64,000 nucleotides of DNA from Microbacterium sp. (GCA_031277885.1 JAITLM010000093.1:1-64000), one strand, 5' to 3'; positions 34,532 to 44,034 are shown, counted from the stretch's first letter. Numbers and translations: made by a program. The notes: generated by a model from the sequence alone, not told the origin.

Positions 34532-36256
34532 ATGAGACACAGCCGTCCCCTGTTCGCCGCCTCCGTCGTCGCCGTCGCACTCGCCGTGACCGGCTGCTCG
34601 GCCGGATCCGCCTCCGGCGGCACCGCCACCGGAGGCGCCGGAGCCAACGACCCGTACGCCCCGCACGTCGTCAACGAGGGCTTCAGCACCAAGGGCGGCA
34701 ACGTCAACGTGCTGATGTCGAGCGACTTCCAGACGCTCGACCCCGGCAACAGCAACTACGTCCAGACGGCCAACGTCGGCCAGCTCTACTACCGCACGCT
34801 GACCATGGCGAAGGAGACGGCGGGCCAGCCGCCGAAGATCGTGCCCGACCTCGCGACCGACCTCGGCAAGGCGTCCTCGGACGGCCTGACGTGGACGTAC
34901 ACGCTCAAGGACGGTCTGACCTACGAGGACGGCTCCCCGATCACGTCCGCCGACATCAAGTACGGCATCGAGCGCACCTTCGCCCGCGACGTCTACACGC
35001 AGGCCCCGCAGGAGCTCAACGCCGTCCTGGATGCGGACACGTACAAGGGCCCGTACTCGGGCGGCGACCTCGCCGCGGTCGAGACCCCCGACGCGAAGAC
35101 GATCATCTTCCACCTCAAGCAGCCGTACCCCGACTTCCCGGCCCTGGCCTCACGCTCGAACAGTGCCCCGGTGCCGCAGGCCAAGGACACCAAGCTCGAC
35201 TACACGAACCACCCGATCTCGTCCGGGCCGTACATGATCGCCGGCTACGACCGAGGCCGCGAGCTCAAGCTGGTCCGCAATCCGCACTGGGATCCGAAGA
35301 CCGACGAGAACCGGACCGCCCTGCCCGACACGTTCTCGTTCTCGCTCTCGACCGCGCAGGCGACGATCAGCCAGCAGCTGCTGAGCGACTCCGACCCGAC
35401 CGCGATCACGCTCGACTCGAACGGGGCGCTGCAGGCCTCCGATGCGGCACGTCTCGGCGACCAGACCATCAAGCCGCGCACGGCCGGCGGCCTGCTCGGC
35501 TGCACCGATGTGCTGAACTTCAACACCACCACCATCACCGACCCGGACGTGCGCCACGCCCTGGCGCTCGGGATGGACCGCGCGTCGATCCAGGTGCAGT
35601 ACGGCGGGCCGCGATTCGGCAAGCTCACGAACTCGTACCTGAACGATGCGCAGGTCGGCTGGATCGCCCCGACGCTCGACCTCGACCCGGCAGGGAAGCC
35701 CAAGCTGGACGAGGCGAAGAAGCTCCTGCAGGGCAAGACCGTGCCGAAGACGCTGACCTACGGCTACTCGAACGCCACGGAGCGGTACAAGAACCTCGGA
35801 ACGGTGCTGCAGCAGAACTTCAAGGAGCTCGGCATCGACCTGCAGATGGTCGCGATCCCCGCGCCGAACTACTACACGACGCTCGCCGGCGACCAGATGC
35901 CGGACATCGCCCGTGCCGGCTGGTGCGGTGGAGCGGCATCCGGCTCGACCCGCACGACCGTCGACCCGAACCTGGGCCCGAGCCTGGACGGCTCGTCCTA
36001 CGGCTTCAGCAACATCTCGCGCTTCTTCGACCCAACGATCTCGGGCGAGATGTACAAGCTGCGCGACACCAACGGCTCGTCCGAAGAGCTCAACACGAAG
36101 TGGACCGAGCTCTACAACAAGGCCATGGAGACGTATCCGATCGTGCCGCTGTTCCGCACGTACACCTCGAGCGTCGTCGGATCCAAGATCCAGAACGCCC
36201 AGGTCGGGTACTTCTTCGGAAGCATCGACCTGTCCACCGTCGGCGTCAAGAACTGA
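34532..36256 (+). CDS. ABC importer substrate-binding lipoprotein, SBP_bac_5 family
   Basis: A 574-residue lipoprotein with lipobox VTGC (C22). It is of the DppA/OppA class: NVLMSSDFQTLDPGNSNYVQ, WTYTLKDGLTYEDGSPITSADIKYGIER and the C-terminal YPIVPLFR region are typical. Despite the name, this family also binds nucleosides, heterocycles, opines and glycosides. It defines what the operon imports but gives no clear ligand motif. AGAAGAGAAG precedes the ATG. A GC-rich hairpin after the stop should make this the most abundant product of the operon. Confidence 0.93.
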   Translation: MRHSRPLFAASVVAVALAVTGCSAGSASGGTATGGAGANDPYAPHVVNEGFSTKGGNVNVLMSSDFQTLDPGNSNYVQTANVGQLYYRTLTMAKETAGQPPKIVPDLATDLGKASSDGLTWTYTLKDGLTYEDGSPITSADIKYGIERTFARDVYTQAPQELNAVLDADTYKGPYSGGDLAAVETPDAKTIIFHLKQPYPDFPALASRSNSAPVPQAKDTKLDYTNHPISSGPYMIAGYDRGRELKLVRNPHWDPKTDENRTALPDTFSFSLSTAQATISQQLLSDSDPTAITLDSNGALQASDAARLGDQTIKPRTAGGLLGCTDVLNFNTTTITDPDVRHALALGMDRASIQVQYGGPRFGKLTNSYLNDAQVGWIAPTLDLDPAGKPKLDEAKKLLQGKTVPKTLTYGYSNATERYKNLGTVLQQNFKELGIDLQMVAIPAPNYYTTLAGDQMPDIARAGWCGGAASGSTRTTVDPNLGPSLDGSSYGFSNISRFFDPTISGEMYKLRDTNGSSEELNTKWTELYNKAMETYPIVPLFRTYTSSVVGSKIQNAQVGYFFGSIDLSTVGVKN

Positions 36257-36279
36257 CGCCTCCGCACCCCTGAAAGGAC

Positions 36280-36305
36280 GGGGCCGGCCTTCCACGGCCG
36301 GCCCC
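36280..36305 (+). terminator. Intercistronic attenuator hairpin
   Basis: GGGGCCGGCC and GGCCGGCCCC pair perfectly around TTCCAC, 23 bases after the binding-protein stop and 14 before the dppB-like start. There is no T-tract. Such hairpins typically stabilise the binding-protein mRNA and reduce read-through to the permease. Confidence 0.6.
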
Positions 36306-36318
36306 GCACGGGACAGCA

Positions 36319-37320
36319 ATGTTCGGATTCCTCCTCCGCCGGGTGGCCGGCCTCGTCATCCTCCTCCTCGTCGTGAGCTTCGTCACGTTCGCGCTCTTCC
36401 AGATCGGTCCCTCCGATCCCGCCGCCGCCGCGTGCGGCCAGGAGTGCACCCCGGAACGCATCGAGCAGGCCCGCGTCGCGCTGGGCATGGACAAGCCCTT
36501 CTTCGTCCAGTACTTCGCCTACCTGTCGGGCTTCTTCGGGCCCCGCATGATCGGCGCGCCCGGTGCGGAGCAGGTCTGCGCCTGGCCGTGTCTGGGCAAG
36601 TCCTTCCAGACCAACGAGAACGTCACGGACGTGCTCGCCCGCGCCCTCCCCTACACGCTCTCGATCGCCGTCGGCGCGGTGGTGCTGTGGACGATCGCCG
36701 GCGTCGGCCTCGGACTGCTCGCCGCGCTCCGCAAGGGCAGGGCGACCGACAAGCTGATCGTGGGAGCCGCCTCGGTCGGCGTCTCCCTGCCGATCCCGGT
36801 GACGGGTCTGCTGCTCCTGCTGGTCTTCGTGAGCACGCTGCACTGGCTGCCGTTCACGAGCAATCAGATCAGCAGTCCGTTCGGACCCGCCGGCCCCGCC
36901 GCCTGGCTCCTCAACTACCTGCTGCCGTGGGTGGCGATCGCGGTCCTGTTCAGCGCGCAGTACATCCGCATCACCCGCAACAACATGATCGAGACGTTCA
37001 GCGAGGACTTCATGCGCACCGCCCGGGCCAAGGGCCTCGGTCGCAGGGAGATCGTGTTCCGTCACGGCGTCCGCGCCGGGATCACCCCGATCGTGACCAT
37101 GCTGGGCCTCGACATCGGCGCCCTGCTCGGCGGCGCCGTGCTCACCGAGCAGATCTTCGCCGTCCCCGGCCTCGGCTTCACCGCCGTGCACGCCGCGGTC
37201 GCGGGAGACCTGCCCGTCACCATGGCGATCACCATGCTCGCCGCGTTCTTCATCATCACCGCGAACGTCGTCGTCGACCTCGCCTACGCCGGCATCGACC
37301 CGAGAGTGAGGGTCAGCTGA
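36319..37320 (+). CDS. ABC importer permease, DppB/OppB type
   Basis: A 333-residue permease with about six helices. It opens with FLLRRVAGLVILLLVVSFVTF and the ACGQ...LGMDKPFFVQY block of DppB proteins, and carries the EAA loop EDFMRTARAKGLGRREIVFRHGVR (about 232-255). An extra periplasmic stretch with four cysteines (C39, C43, C91, C95 approximately) could form disulfides. The stop overlaps the next start by one base (TGATG). Confidence 0.92.
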   Translation: MFGFLLRRVAGLVILLLVVSFVTFALFQIGPSDPAAAACGQECTPERIEQARVALGMDKPFFVQYFAYLSGFFGPRMIGAPGAEQVCAWPCLGKSFQTNENVTDVLARALPYTLSIAVGAVVLWTIAGVGLGLLAALRKGRATDKLIVGAASVGVSLPIPVTGLLLLLVFVSTLHWLPFTSNQISSPFGPAGPAAWLLNYLLPWVAIAVLFSAQYIRITRNNMIETFSEDFMRTARAKGLGRREIVFRHGVRAGITPIVTMLGLDIGALLGGAVLTEQIFAVPGLGFTAVHAAVAGDLPVTMAITMLAAFFIITANVVVDLAYAGIDPRVRVS

Positions 37321-38336
37321 TGGCCACCCCGTTCCTCGACATCCGCGACCTGCGGGTCGACTTCCCCACCGACGACGGCGTCGTGCACGCCGTCAACGGC
37401 ATGGATCTGCGCCTCGAACGCGGCGACACGATCGGCATCGTCGGCGAGTCCGGATCCGGCAAGACCGTCACGAGTCAGACGCTCATGGGGCTGCTCAAGG
37501 GCACGAGCGCCCGCGTCACCGGTCAGATCCTGTTCGAGGGGACGGACCTCGTCCCTCTCACCGAGAACGAGATGCGCCCGTACCGCGGTCGCAAGATCGG
37601 CATGATCTTCCAGGATCCGCTCTCCGCGATGCACCCGTACTACACCGTGGGCGCGCAGATCGCCGAGGCGTACCGGGTGCACAACAGGGTGAGCGCGAAG
37701 GACGCCAAGGCTCAGGCGATCGACATGCTGGCGCGCGTGGGGATCCCGGATCCGGTCTCGCGCTACGACGCGCATCCGCACGAGTTCTCCGGCGGCATGC
37801 GCCAGCGCGCGATGATCGCCATGGCCCTGATCTGCGAACCGGAGCTGCTCATCGCGGACGAGCCGACGACCGCTCTCGACGTCACGGTGCAGGCGCAGAT
37901 CCTCGACCTGATCTCGTCGTTGCAGCAGGAGACCGGATCCGCCGTCGTGTACGTGACCCACGACCTCGGCGTCGTCGCCGAAGTCTGCCAGCGGGTCGTC
38001 GTCATGTACGGCGGGCAGTGCGTCGAGCAGGCCGATATGGAAGACGCCTTCCTCCGCACCGCGCACCCGTACACGAAGGGGCTGCTGGCGTCGATGCCGT
38101 CGATGGCGGACGAAGCCGGCCGGCTCACCCCGATCCCCGGCTTCCCGCCATCGCTGCTGGATCTGCCGCAGGGCTGCCTGTTCGCGGATCGCTGCCCCGT
38201 GTCGCACCTGGTGCCGGGGAACCGCTGCCGCACCGAGCGGCCCGTGCTGCACGGCGCGGGATCGCACCGGTCACGGTGCCACCTGTCCGAGGACCTGGGC
38301 GCGTCCGCGCCGATCACGTTGGAGGCCGCGCGATGA
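37320..38336 (+). CDS. ABC importer ATP-binding protein, DppD/OppD type
   Basis: A 338-residue ATPase. Walker A is GESGSGKT (42-49), the signature FSGGMRQR follows, Walker B is [12 protein letters not shown], and the C-terminal oligopeptide-transporter domain holds a Cys-rich segment (GCLFADRCP...NRCR...RCH) that in homologues binds a 4Fe-4S cluster. It overlaps both neighbours in the operon. Confidence 0.94.
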   Translation: MATPFLDIRDLRVDFPTDDGVVHAVNGMDLRLERGDTIGIVGESGSGKTVTSQTLMGLLKGTSARVTGQILFEGTDLVPLTENEMRPYRGRKIGMIFQDPLSAMHPYYTVGAQIAEAYRVHNRVSAKDAKAQAIDMLARVGIPDPVSRYDAHPHEFSGGMRQRAMIAMALICEPELLIADEPTTALDVTVQAQILDLISSLQQETGSAVVYVTHDLGVVAEVCQRVVVMYGGQCVEQADMEDAFLRTAHPYTKGLLASMPSMADEAGRLTPIPGFPPSLLDLPQGCLFADRCPVSHLVPGNRCRTERPVLHGAGSHRSRCHLSEDLGASAPITLEAAR

Positions 38337-39358
38337 ACGCACCGCTGCTGCAGGTCGAAGGACTCGCCAAGCACTTCCCCGTCTCGCAGGGCATGTTCAG
38401 GCCGAAGAGCATCGTCAAGGCCGTCGACGGGGTGTCGTTCACGCTCGAGCGCGGCAAGACCCTGGGGCTCGTGGGCGAGTCCGGCTGCGGGAAGTCGACT
38501 ACCGGCCGTCTGCTCATGCGCCTGCTCACGCCGACGTCGGGAAGCATCCGCCTGGACGGCGCCGATGTCGCGGGGCTCGCCCGATCCGAGCTGCAGGACT
38601 TCCGCCGCCGTGTGCAGATGGTGTTCCAGAACCCCGCGTCGTCGCTCAACCCTCGCCAGACCGTCGGCGCCGCGATCGCCGCGCCGTTGCGCGCCCAAGG
38701 CATCTCCCCGAAGGAGGGGATGAAGCCCCGCGTGCAGTCGCTCATGGACCGCGTGGGGCTGCGCCCCGAGCACTACAACCGGTTCCCCCATGAGTTCTCC
38801 GGCGGCCAGAAGCAGCGCGTGGGCATCGCCAGGGCACTGGCGCTGGAGCCCGACGTGGTGATCTGCGACGAACCCGTCTCGGCGCTCGACGTCTCGGTGC
38901 AGGCGCAGGTGATCAACCTGCTGCAGGACATCCAGGCGGACACCGGGATCTCCTATGTCTTCATCGCGCACGACCTCTCGGTCGTCAAGCACTTCGCGCA
39001 CGACGTGGCCGTGATGTACCTCGGCAAGGTGATGGAACGCGGCACCAGGGACGAGGTCTTCGACGCTCCCAGGCATCCCTACACGCAGTCGCTGCTGTCC
39101 TCGGTCCCCTCCCCCGATCCGCACGCGGATCGCAGCGGGCGGATCCGGCTGACCGGCGATCTGCCGCATCCGTCCAACCCGCCGAGCGGGTGCGTGTTCC
39201 GCACGCGCTGCCCCGTCTTCGCCCTGTTGGACGAGGACAAGAAGAAGATGTGCGTGGAGCAGGTGCCGTCCGGTGCGGTCGCCTGCCTCCATCCGGCCGA
39301 GGCCGCCGCGTTCGCGGCGAGCACCCCCGAAGAGAGGAAGATCCTTGCTGATTCGTGA
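38333..39358 (+). CDS. ABC importer ATP-binding protein, DppF/OppF type
   Basis: A 341-residue ATPase with Walker [10 protein letters not shown] (48-56), Q-loop [13 protein letters not shown], signature FSGGQKQR and Walker [12 protein letters not shown]. The C-terminal GCVFRTRCP block is conserved as in OppF. It overlaps the preceding gene by ATGA and the following amidohydrolase by 14 bases, which ties that enzyme to the importer. Confidence 0.94.
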   Translation: MNAPLLQVEGLAKHFPVSQGMFRPKSIVKAVDGVSFTLERGKTLGLVGESGCGKSTTGRLLMRLLTPTSGSIRLDGADVAGLARSELQDFRRRVQMVFQNPASSLNPRQTVGAAIAAPLRAQGISPKEGMKPRVQSLMDRVGLRPEHYNRFPHEFSGGQKQRVGIARALALEPDVVICDEPVSALDVSVQAQVINLLQDIQADTGISYVFIAHDLSVVKHFAHDVAVMYLGKVMERGTRDEVFDAPRHPYTQSLLSSVPSPDPHADRSGRIRLTGDLPHPSNPPSGCVFRTRCPVFALLDEDKKKMCVEQVPSGAVACLHPAEAAAFAASTPEERKILADS

Positions 39359-40556
39359 TGTCCGCCCCTGGGGCGGTCCCGCATCCGATGTCGTCATCGA
39401 GGGCGGGCGCATCTCCGTCGTCCGCCCTCATGACGAGTCCGTCCCGCTCGGGGCCGAGGACGTCGAGGGCCGGGGCCGGCTGCTTCTGCCGTCGTTCAGC
39501 GACGTGCACGTGCACCTGGACTCCACGCGCATCGGCCTTCCTTTCCGCGAGCACACCGGCTCGCCCGGCGTGTGGGGGATGATGATGAACGACCGGCGCA
39601 ACTGGCGCGACACCGATGTGCCGCACGCCGAGATCGTCGCCGGCACGCTGGAGCGGATGATCGCGCGCGGCACGACGCGGGTGCGCTCGTACGCGCAGGT
39701 CGATGTGGACTGCAAGCTCGAGAAGTTCGACGCGGTGATGGCCGCGAAGGAGAGGTTCGCCGATCAGGCCGAGGTCCAGATCATGACCTTCCCCCAGGCC
39801 GGCATCCTCCTCGAGGAGGGCACCGTCGACTATCTCGAGGAGTCGCTCAAGCAGGGCGCCGACGTGATGGGCGGCATCGACCCCTCGCAGCTCGACCGGG
39901 ATCCGGTCAAGCACCTGGACATCGTGTTCGGTCTCGCCGAGAAGTACCAGGTCGAGATCGACATCCACCTGCACGAGCCCGGCCACCTCGGCGTCTTCAG
40001 CACCGAGCTCGTCCTCGAGCGCGTGCGTGCCCTCGGGATGCAGGGGAAGGTCACGATGTCGCACGCCTACGAGCTGGGCGGGGTGAACGAGGCCACCAGC
40101 CGCCGGCTGATCGACGAGTTCGCCGAACTCGACATCGCCATGGCGAGCGTCGCCCCCGCGGCGCGCAACCAGCTCTCGCTCGTCGATCTCGTGTCCTCGG
40201 GCGTGCGCTTCGGCCTCGGTGAGGACGGCCAGCGCGACTACTGGAGCCCCTACGGCAACGGCGACCTGCTGGATCGCACCTGGCAGCTGGCGTTCACGAA
40301 CAACTTCCGCCGGGACGAGCACATCGAGATGTGCCTCGCCATCGCGACGATGGGCGGCGCCAGCATCATGTCGCAGGCGTCCCCTCGCCTGACCGGGGTG
40401 CAGGATCGTCCTGGCACCGCGGTCGGCGACCGCGCCGACCTGGTGCTGGTCGACGGAGAGACTCCGACCAGCGCCGTGATGGACCGCGGCACGGACCGCA
40501 CCGTCCTCCATGACGGGCGGGTCGTCGCCGATGGGCTTCGTGTCCTCGCGCACTGA
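39345..40556 (+). CDS. Cytosine-deaminase-like amidohydrolase
   Basis: A 403-residue metal-dependent hydrolase of the CodA/isocytosine deaminase group. The metal and catalytic residues line up with CodA: H55-x-H57 (SDVHVHLD), H208-x-x-E211 (DIHLHEPGH), H240 (MSHAYEL) and D294 ([18 protein letters not shown]). The start is the TTG at 39345, 5 bases after AGAGGAAG. It is the downstream enzyme of the importer operon and probably deaminates or opens a pyrimidine-like ring. Other substrates of this group (hydantoin- or creatinine-like, pterins) are possible. Confidence 0.85.
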   Translation: MLIRDVRPWGGPASDVVIEGGRISVVRPHDESVPLGAEDVEGRGRLLLPSFSDVHVHLDSTRIGLPFREHTGSPGVWGMMMNDRRNWRDTDVPHAEIVAGTLERMIARGTTRVRSYAQVDVDCKLEKFDAVMAAKERFADQAEVQIMTFPQAGILLEEGTVDYLEESLKQGADVMGGIDPSQLDRDPVKHLDIVFGLAEKYQVEIDIHLHEPGHLGVFSTELVLERVRALGMQGKVTMSHAYELGGVNEATSRRLIDEFAELDIAMASVAPAARNQLSLVDLVSSGVRFGLGEDGQRDYWSPYGNGDLLDRTWQLAFTNNFRRDEHIEMCLAIATMGGASIMSQASPRLTGVQDRPGTAVGDRADLVLVDGETPTSAVMDRGTDRTVLHDGRVVADGLRVLAH

Positions 40557-41784
40557 TCGGAGGGACGGCGCCGCCGGCGGCGCCGTCCCGGCCGGTCGCC
40601 CGGCGCCCCGTGCCCGGCTCGCGCCGACCGCGAGCGCCGCCCGAGCCGTCGCGCTCGGGGCCGCGCTCCTGGTCGGCGTCAATCTGCGCCCCGCGATCAC
40701 CTCGGTCTCCGCGCTGCTGGATCAGGCGACGAGCGAGTTCGGGCTGGGCGGCGTCGGGCGCAGCCTCCTCGCGACGCTGCCGGTGATCGCGTTCGGGGTG
40801 ACGGCGATGCTCGGTCCGCTGCTGGCCCGGCGCATCGGCACGAGCCGTGCGATCCTCGCGGCGATGGCGGTGCTCGCCGCGGGGCTCGTGCTTCGAGTCC
40901 TGAGCGGCTGGATGCTGCTGCCCGGCACGTTCCTCGCGGGCGCCGCGATCATGGTCGCGGCGACCCTGCTCCCGCCCTATCTCAAGGCGCTCGGCGCGAG
41001 CGGACTCTGGGTGGGGCTGAGCAGCATGTCGTTCGGCATCGGCGCCGCGCTCGGCGCGAGCCTCGCCGTACCGCTGGACGAGGCGCTCGGCCTCCGCCCG
41101 GCGCTGGCCGCCTGGGCCGCCCTTGCGACGCTGGCCGCGCTCGCGATGCTGGCCGCGGGCCGGAGCGGCGTGGCCACCGCGCCGACCAGGGCTCCGATCG
41201 CCCTCCCCGCGGGCTCCCGGAGCACGGTGGCGCTCATGACCACGGTGTTCTCGCTGCAGGCGCTGCTCTACTTCGCGGTGACCACCTGGCTTCCGCTGAT
41301 CCTCTCCTCGCACGGCGAATCCCGCGCGGCCGCGGGAAGCCTGCTGGGGTGGTTCAGCCTGATCGGCCTCCTCCCCACGCTCCTCGCTCCGATGATCGCG
41401 CGACGCCGCCGGATCCTCACCTGGTTCGGTCCCGGCCTCGGGATCGTCATGGCCGCCGGCTTCGCCTGGCTCGCCCTGGATGGCGGGCACGATCCCGTGG
41501 TGGTATCCGTGCTCGGTGTCGCGCAGAACGCGGGTTTCGGGCTCGCCATGGGATTGCTCGTGAGCCTGTCCGCCGACGAGGCCTCCGCCGGGATCCTGTC
41601 CGCGATCGCGCAGGGCGTCGGCTACGCCGTCGCCGGCGGCGGCAGCCTGCTGCTCGGCATCGTGCATGACGCGAACGGCTCCTGGACAGCGAGCCTGCTG
41701 ATCATGGCGTTCTGTGCGTTGCTGCTCGCGGTGTCCGTGACGCTCGTGATCCGCCGCCGGCCGGTGTCGCTGGTCCGGGGCTGA
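40531..41784 (+). CDS. MFS transporter, CynX/NimT family
   Basis: A 417-residue twelve-helix carrier. VNLRPAITSVSALLDQ in TM1 and GGHDPVVVSVLGVAQNAGFGLAMGLLVSLSAD in the second half are typical of CynX/NimT (cyanate and 2-nitroimidazole transporters). The ATG at 40531 lies 26 bases inside the amidohydrolase gene, so it is the last member of that operon. It may export a nitrogenous product such as cyanate or carbamate, or import a related compound. Confidence 0.87.
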   Translation: MGFVSSRTDRRDGAAGGAVPAGRPAPRARLAPTASAARAVALGAALLVGVNLRPAITSVSALLDQATSEFGLGGVGRSLLATLPVIAFGVTAMLGPLLARRIGTSRAILAAMAVLAAGLVLRVLSGWMLLPGTFLAGAAIMVAATLLPPYLKALGASGLWVGLSSMSFGIGAALGASLAVPLDEALGLRPALAAWAALATLAALAMLAAGRSGVATAPTRAPIALPAGSRSTVALMTTVFSLQALLYFAVTTWLPLILSSHGESRAAAGSLLGWFSLIGLLPTLLAPMIARRRRILTWFGPGLGIVMAAGFAWLALDGGHDPVVVSVLGVAQNAGFGLAMGLLVSLSADEASAGILSAIAQGVGYAVAGGGSLLLGIVHDANGSWTASLLIMAFCALLLAVSVTLVIRRRPVSLVRG

Positions 41785-41809
41785 ACGCGCGGTCGCTCCC
41801 GCCGCGCCT

Positions 41810-41876
41810 CGAGAAACCACTTCCTGCACGAGGAACCACTCCGGACATGATGTCTCACGCAGGAAGTGGTTTCTCG
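41810..41876. repeat. Intergenic element with 19-bp-spaced direct units and an inverted copy
   Basis: CGAGAAACCACTTCCTGC (41810-41827) and CGAGGAACCACTCC (41829-41842) are direct copies 19 bases apart. GCAGGAAGTGGTTTCTCG (41859-41876) is the exact complement of the first. The layout and spacing equal those of the element at 10436-10520, though the sequence differs. It lies between convergent genes and can fold as a hairpin. Confidence 0.7.
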
Positions 41877-41904
41877 CGCGGATCCTGCTCGCGGGCGAGC
41901 GGAG

Positions 41905-42219
41905 TCAGATGCCGGGCCCGCCCCCGGCGACGATGTCCCGCAGCGCCTGCACGTGCGCCTCGAACGCGCGCGCGCCGGGCGCTGTGGCGCGCACCCAGGT
42001 GCGCGGCCTGGTGCCGACCTGCCCCTTCCGGCTGACGACGTAGCCGGCCTCCGCCAGCGCGGCGATCGCCTTGCTGACCGCGGAGTCGTTCGCCTGCAGC
42101 ACGTGCGCGAGCGTCGCGAAGTCCATCTCCACGCCATCGCGCAGGGCGGCCATCATCGAGAAGCGGATCGCGCCGGCGAAGGTGTCGTCGAGACGCATTC
42201 GCGGGTGCGGCTCAGGCAT
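41905..42219 (-). CDS. Winged-helix transcriptional regulator (small MarR-like)
   Basis: A 104-residue one-domain regulator. RFSMMAALRDGVEMDFATLAHVLQANDSAVSKAIAALAEAGYV (about 19-61) is the helix-turn-helix and wing-start pattern of the HTH_34/MarR-like group, and GTRPRTWVRATAPG forms the wing. There is no ligand domain. It is the last gene of a three-gene operon with two membrane proteins and overlaps the preceding gene by 8 bases. It probably represses its own operon through the twin palindromes at 44.0 kb. Confidence 0.85.
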   Translation of the reverse strand: MPEPHPRMRLDDTFAGAIRFSMMAALRDGVEMDFATLAHVLQANDSAVSKAIAALAEAGYVVSRKGQVGTRPRTWVRATAPGARAFEAHVQALRDIVAGGGPGI

Positions 42220-43102
42220 CAGGACCGGCCGGCCAGAGCGCTGCGACGACGAAGAGCACCAGGATCGCGCCCGCGGCGATGCCGCCGATCACGCCGCCGA
42301 ACGACGGGGTCGCGAACGCCGGAATCGGCGCCACGCAGGTGATCACCGCGGAGATCGTGAACGCCGTCCACTGCGGGGGACGCCATGCCGCACCGATCGC
42401 GGGCACCGCGTTCGAGAAGCGTCCGAGCGCCGCGATCGCCACCGCGAGCATCGCGGCGACCACCGAGAGCGCCCCGAAGGCTCCACCCGCGGCGAACAAG
42501 GGACCGACCGCGGCGATCAGTGCGAGTCCGAGGCCGAAGCAGCCCGTGGCGATCCGCACGGCGGTGTTCATCTCGGCGCGCTCGGTGACCGGGACGGAGC
42601 CCGCTTCACCGGCACCACGGCGCATCGCACCCCATGCCCACACCCCGGCCCCGAGGCCCAGGACTCCTCCGAGCGCGACGAGAAGCACGGAAGCGTCCCG
42701 CTGCAGGAACGTGATCACGAGCGCCGTCAGGAACGCCGCGGCCGTGGCGCCGGTGAGCACCTGATGCACGAGACGTGGTGCGCCGCGAAGCGCCTGCGCC
42801 GCGCCGTACCGCTCGCGGAGCCCGCGCACGAGCTGGCCCCACATCACCATGACCACGAGCAGCGCCAGTGTGGGCAGGGAGCGCGCATTCACAGAGGGAT
42901 CCCGAGCCAGCTGCGCGAGGAACCAGGAGGCGAAGGCGGCCGTCGGGACGAATGCCTCGAAGAACAGGATCCGGCCCAGCCGGCGGCGGTCGATCACCCC
43001 GTCGCGGCGCCCCGCGATGCCGGGCAGCGCGTCGAGCGCGGCCTGCGCCGCCTCCCGCCCCTGCACGCCGTCCGTCTCGTCGATACGGCGCTCCTCAGTC
43101 AT
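42212..43102 (-). CDS. Membrane protein, paralogue of the upstream gene product
   Basis: A 296-residue protein of unknown function with about eight hydrophobic segments. The cytoplasmic N-terminus contains ALPGIAGRRDGVIDRRRLGRILFFEAF; the same LP-R-GV-D-RRLGR-E arrangement and the WRPPQWTAF block occur in its neighbour (WRAPQWTMF), so the two arose by duplication. It resembles membrane proteins found next to winged-helix regulators in actinobacteria. No transporter or enzyme motif was seen. It overlaps both neighbours by 8 bases. Confidence 0.75.
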   Translation of the reverse strand: MTEERRIDETDGVQGREAAQAALDALPGIAGRRDGVIDRRRLGRILFFEAFVPTAAFASWFLAQLARDPSVNARSLPTLALLVVMVMWGQLVRGLRERYGAAQALRGAPRLVHQVLTGATAAAFLTALVITFLQRDASVLLVALGGVLGLGAGVWAWGAMRRGAGEAGSVPVTERAEMNTAVRIATGCFGLGLALIAAVGPLFAAGGAFGALSVVAAMLAVAIAALGRFSNAVPAIGAAWRPPQWTAFTISAVITCVAPIPAFATPSFGGVIGGIAAGAILVLFVVAALWPAGPDA

Positions 43103-43985
43103 CGCCGCGCCCCGGGAGCCGGCTGACGATCGCCGCCAGGATCAGGACCACGGCCCCGAGAACGAAGCCGGTCGCCGGCGCGATCGCCGGACGCGTGCTC
43201 ACGAGGAGCACCATCGCCGCCGCGGCGGAGGCGCCGACCCCGAACATGGTCCACTGCGGTGCCCGCCAGATCTCGCCCAGATCCGCGCACCACCGTGTGA
43301 GCAGCGCTACCAGGTAGAGGACCGTGACGGCGCACATCCCCAAGGAGCTGACGCCGGATCCCCATCCGGGCACGGCCGCCGCCCCGCTGAGGGCGACGCT
43401 GATCGCGAGGCACGCGCCCACCGCCAGCGTCCCGACCCGTGCGGTGCGGGTGAACGGCGCATGCGCCGGAGCGGTGCGGGGAGGGTCGTTCCGTCCCTCA
43501 TACCGCAGCGACAGCCCGGCCGACAGCGCTCCGGCGAGGAAGAACAGCGAGGGCACGGGAAGCCAGAACCACGAGAAGGCGCCCTTGAACCCATCGATCA
43601 GCACGAGCGCCAGACCGAGCACGGCACCTGCGACCGCGAGGCCGTAATAGGCGACGGCGCGTGCACCCCGCAGCACGCGGCGGGCGCCGTAGCCTTCCCG
43701 GACGGCGCGCGCGAGGAACGACCAGATGAGGAACACGGCCAGCATGTTCATCGGCGCGATGGGCAGATCGGGACTCTGCCGATGCAGCCCCCAGGCGAGG
43801 AGGTAGATGCCGACATACAGCGCGGATGCGACGCCCTCCACGACGTACAGGCGCCCGAGCCGGCGCAGATCCAGCACGCCCTCGGCACGCCGCCGGACGT
43901 CGGGCAGCACGTCGAGATACGCCTGAGCGGTGGCCGCGTCCGGCTGTTCCAGGGGCTCCGCGCCCCGCATGGACTGCTGCTCCAT
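43095..43985 (-). CDS. Membrane protein, first gene of the regulator operon
   Basis: A 296-residue multi-spanning protein of the same length and layout as the next gene product: N-terminal VLPDVRRRAEGVLDLRRLGRLYVVE, then about eight hydrophobic stretches, with WRAPQWTMFGVGASAAAAMV before the last helices. GGGGGGAT precedes the ATG at 43985. Two 18-bp palindromes lie 25-67 bases upstream. I infer that the pair forms a membrane complex whose level is set by the small regulator. Function unknown. Confidence 0.75.
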   Translation of the reverse strand: MEQQSMRGAEPLEQPDAATAQAYLDVLPDVRRRAEGVLDLRRLGRLYVVEGVASALYVGIYLLAWGLHRQSPDLPIAPMNMLAVFLIWSFLARAVREGYGARRVLRGARAVAYYGLAVAGAVLGLALVLIDGFKGAFSWFWLPVPSLFFLAGALSAGLSLRYEGRNDPPRTAPAHAPFTRTARVGTLAVGACLAISVALSGAAAVPGWGSGVSSLGMCAVTVLYLVALLTRWCADLGEIWRAPQWTMFGVGASAAAAMVLLVSTRPAIAPATGFVLGAVVLILAAIVSRLPGRGDD

Positions 43986-44009
43986 CGATCCCCCCGAATC
44001 GTCGGTCTC

Positions 44010-44027
44010 GCTTTCCTAGAGGAAAGC
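44010..44027. promoter_or_regulatory. Palindromic operator 1 of the membrane-protein operon
   Basis: GCTTTCCTAGAGGAAAGC is a perfect 18-bp palindrome. It lies 24 bases before the first gene and 25 bases centre-to-centre from operator 2. It is the likely binding site of the operon's own winged-helix regulator. Confidence 0.75.
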
Positions 44028-44034
44028 TCGTACT

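Noticed and set aside
40366..41829. Minus-strand open frame opposite the CynX-like carrier
   Set aside because: Low-complexity Arg/Glu/Gln/His composition typical of antisense frames of membrane-protein genes.
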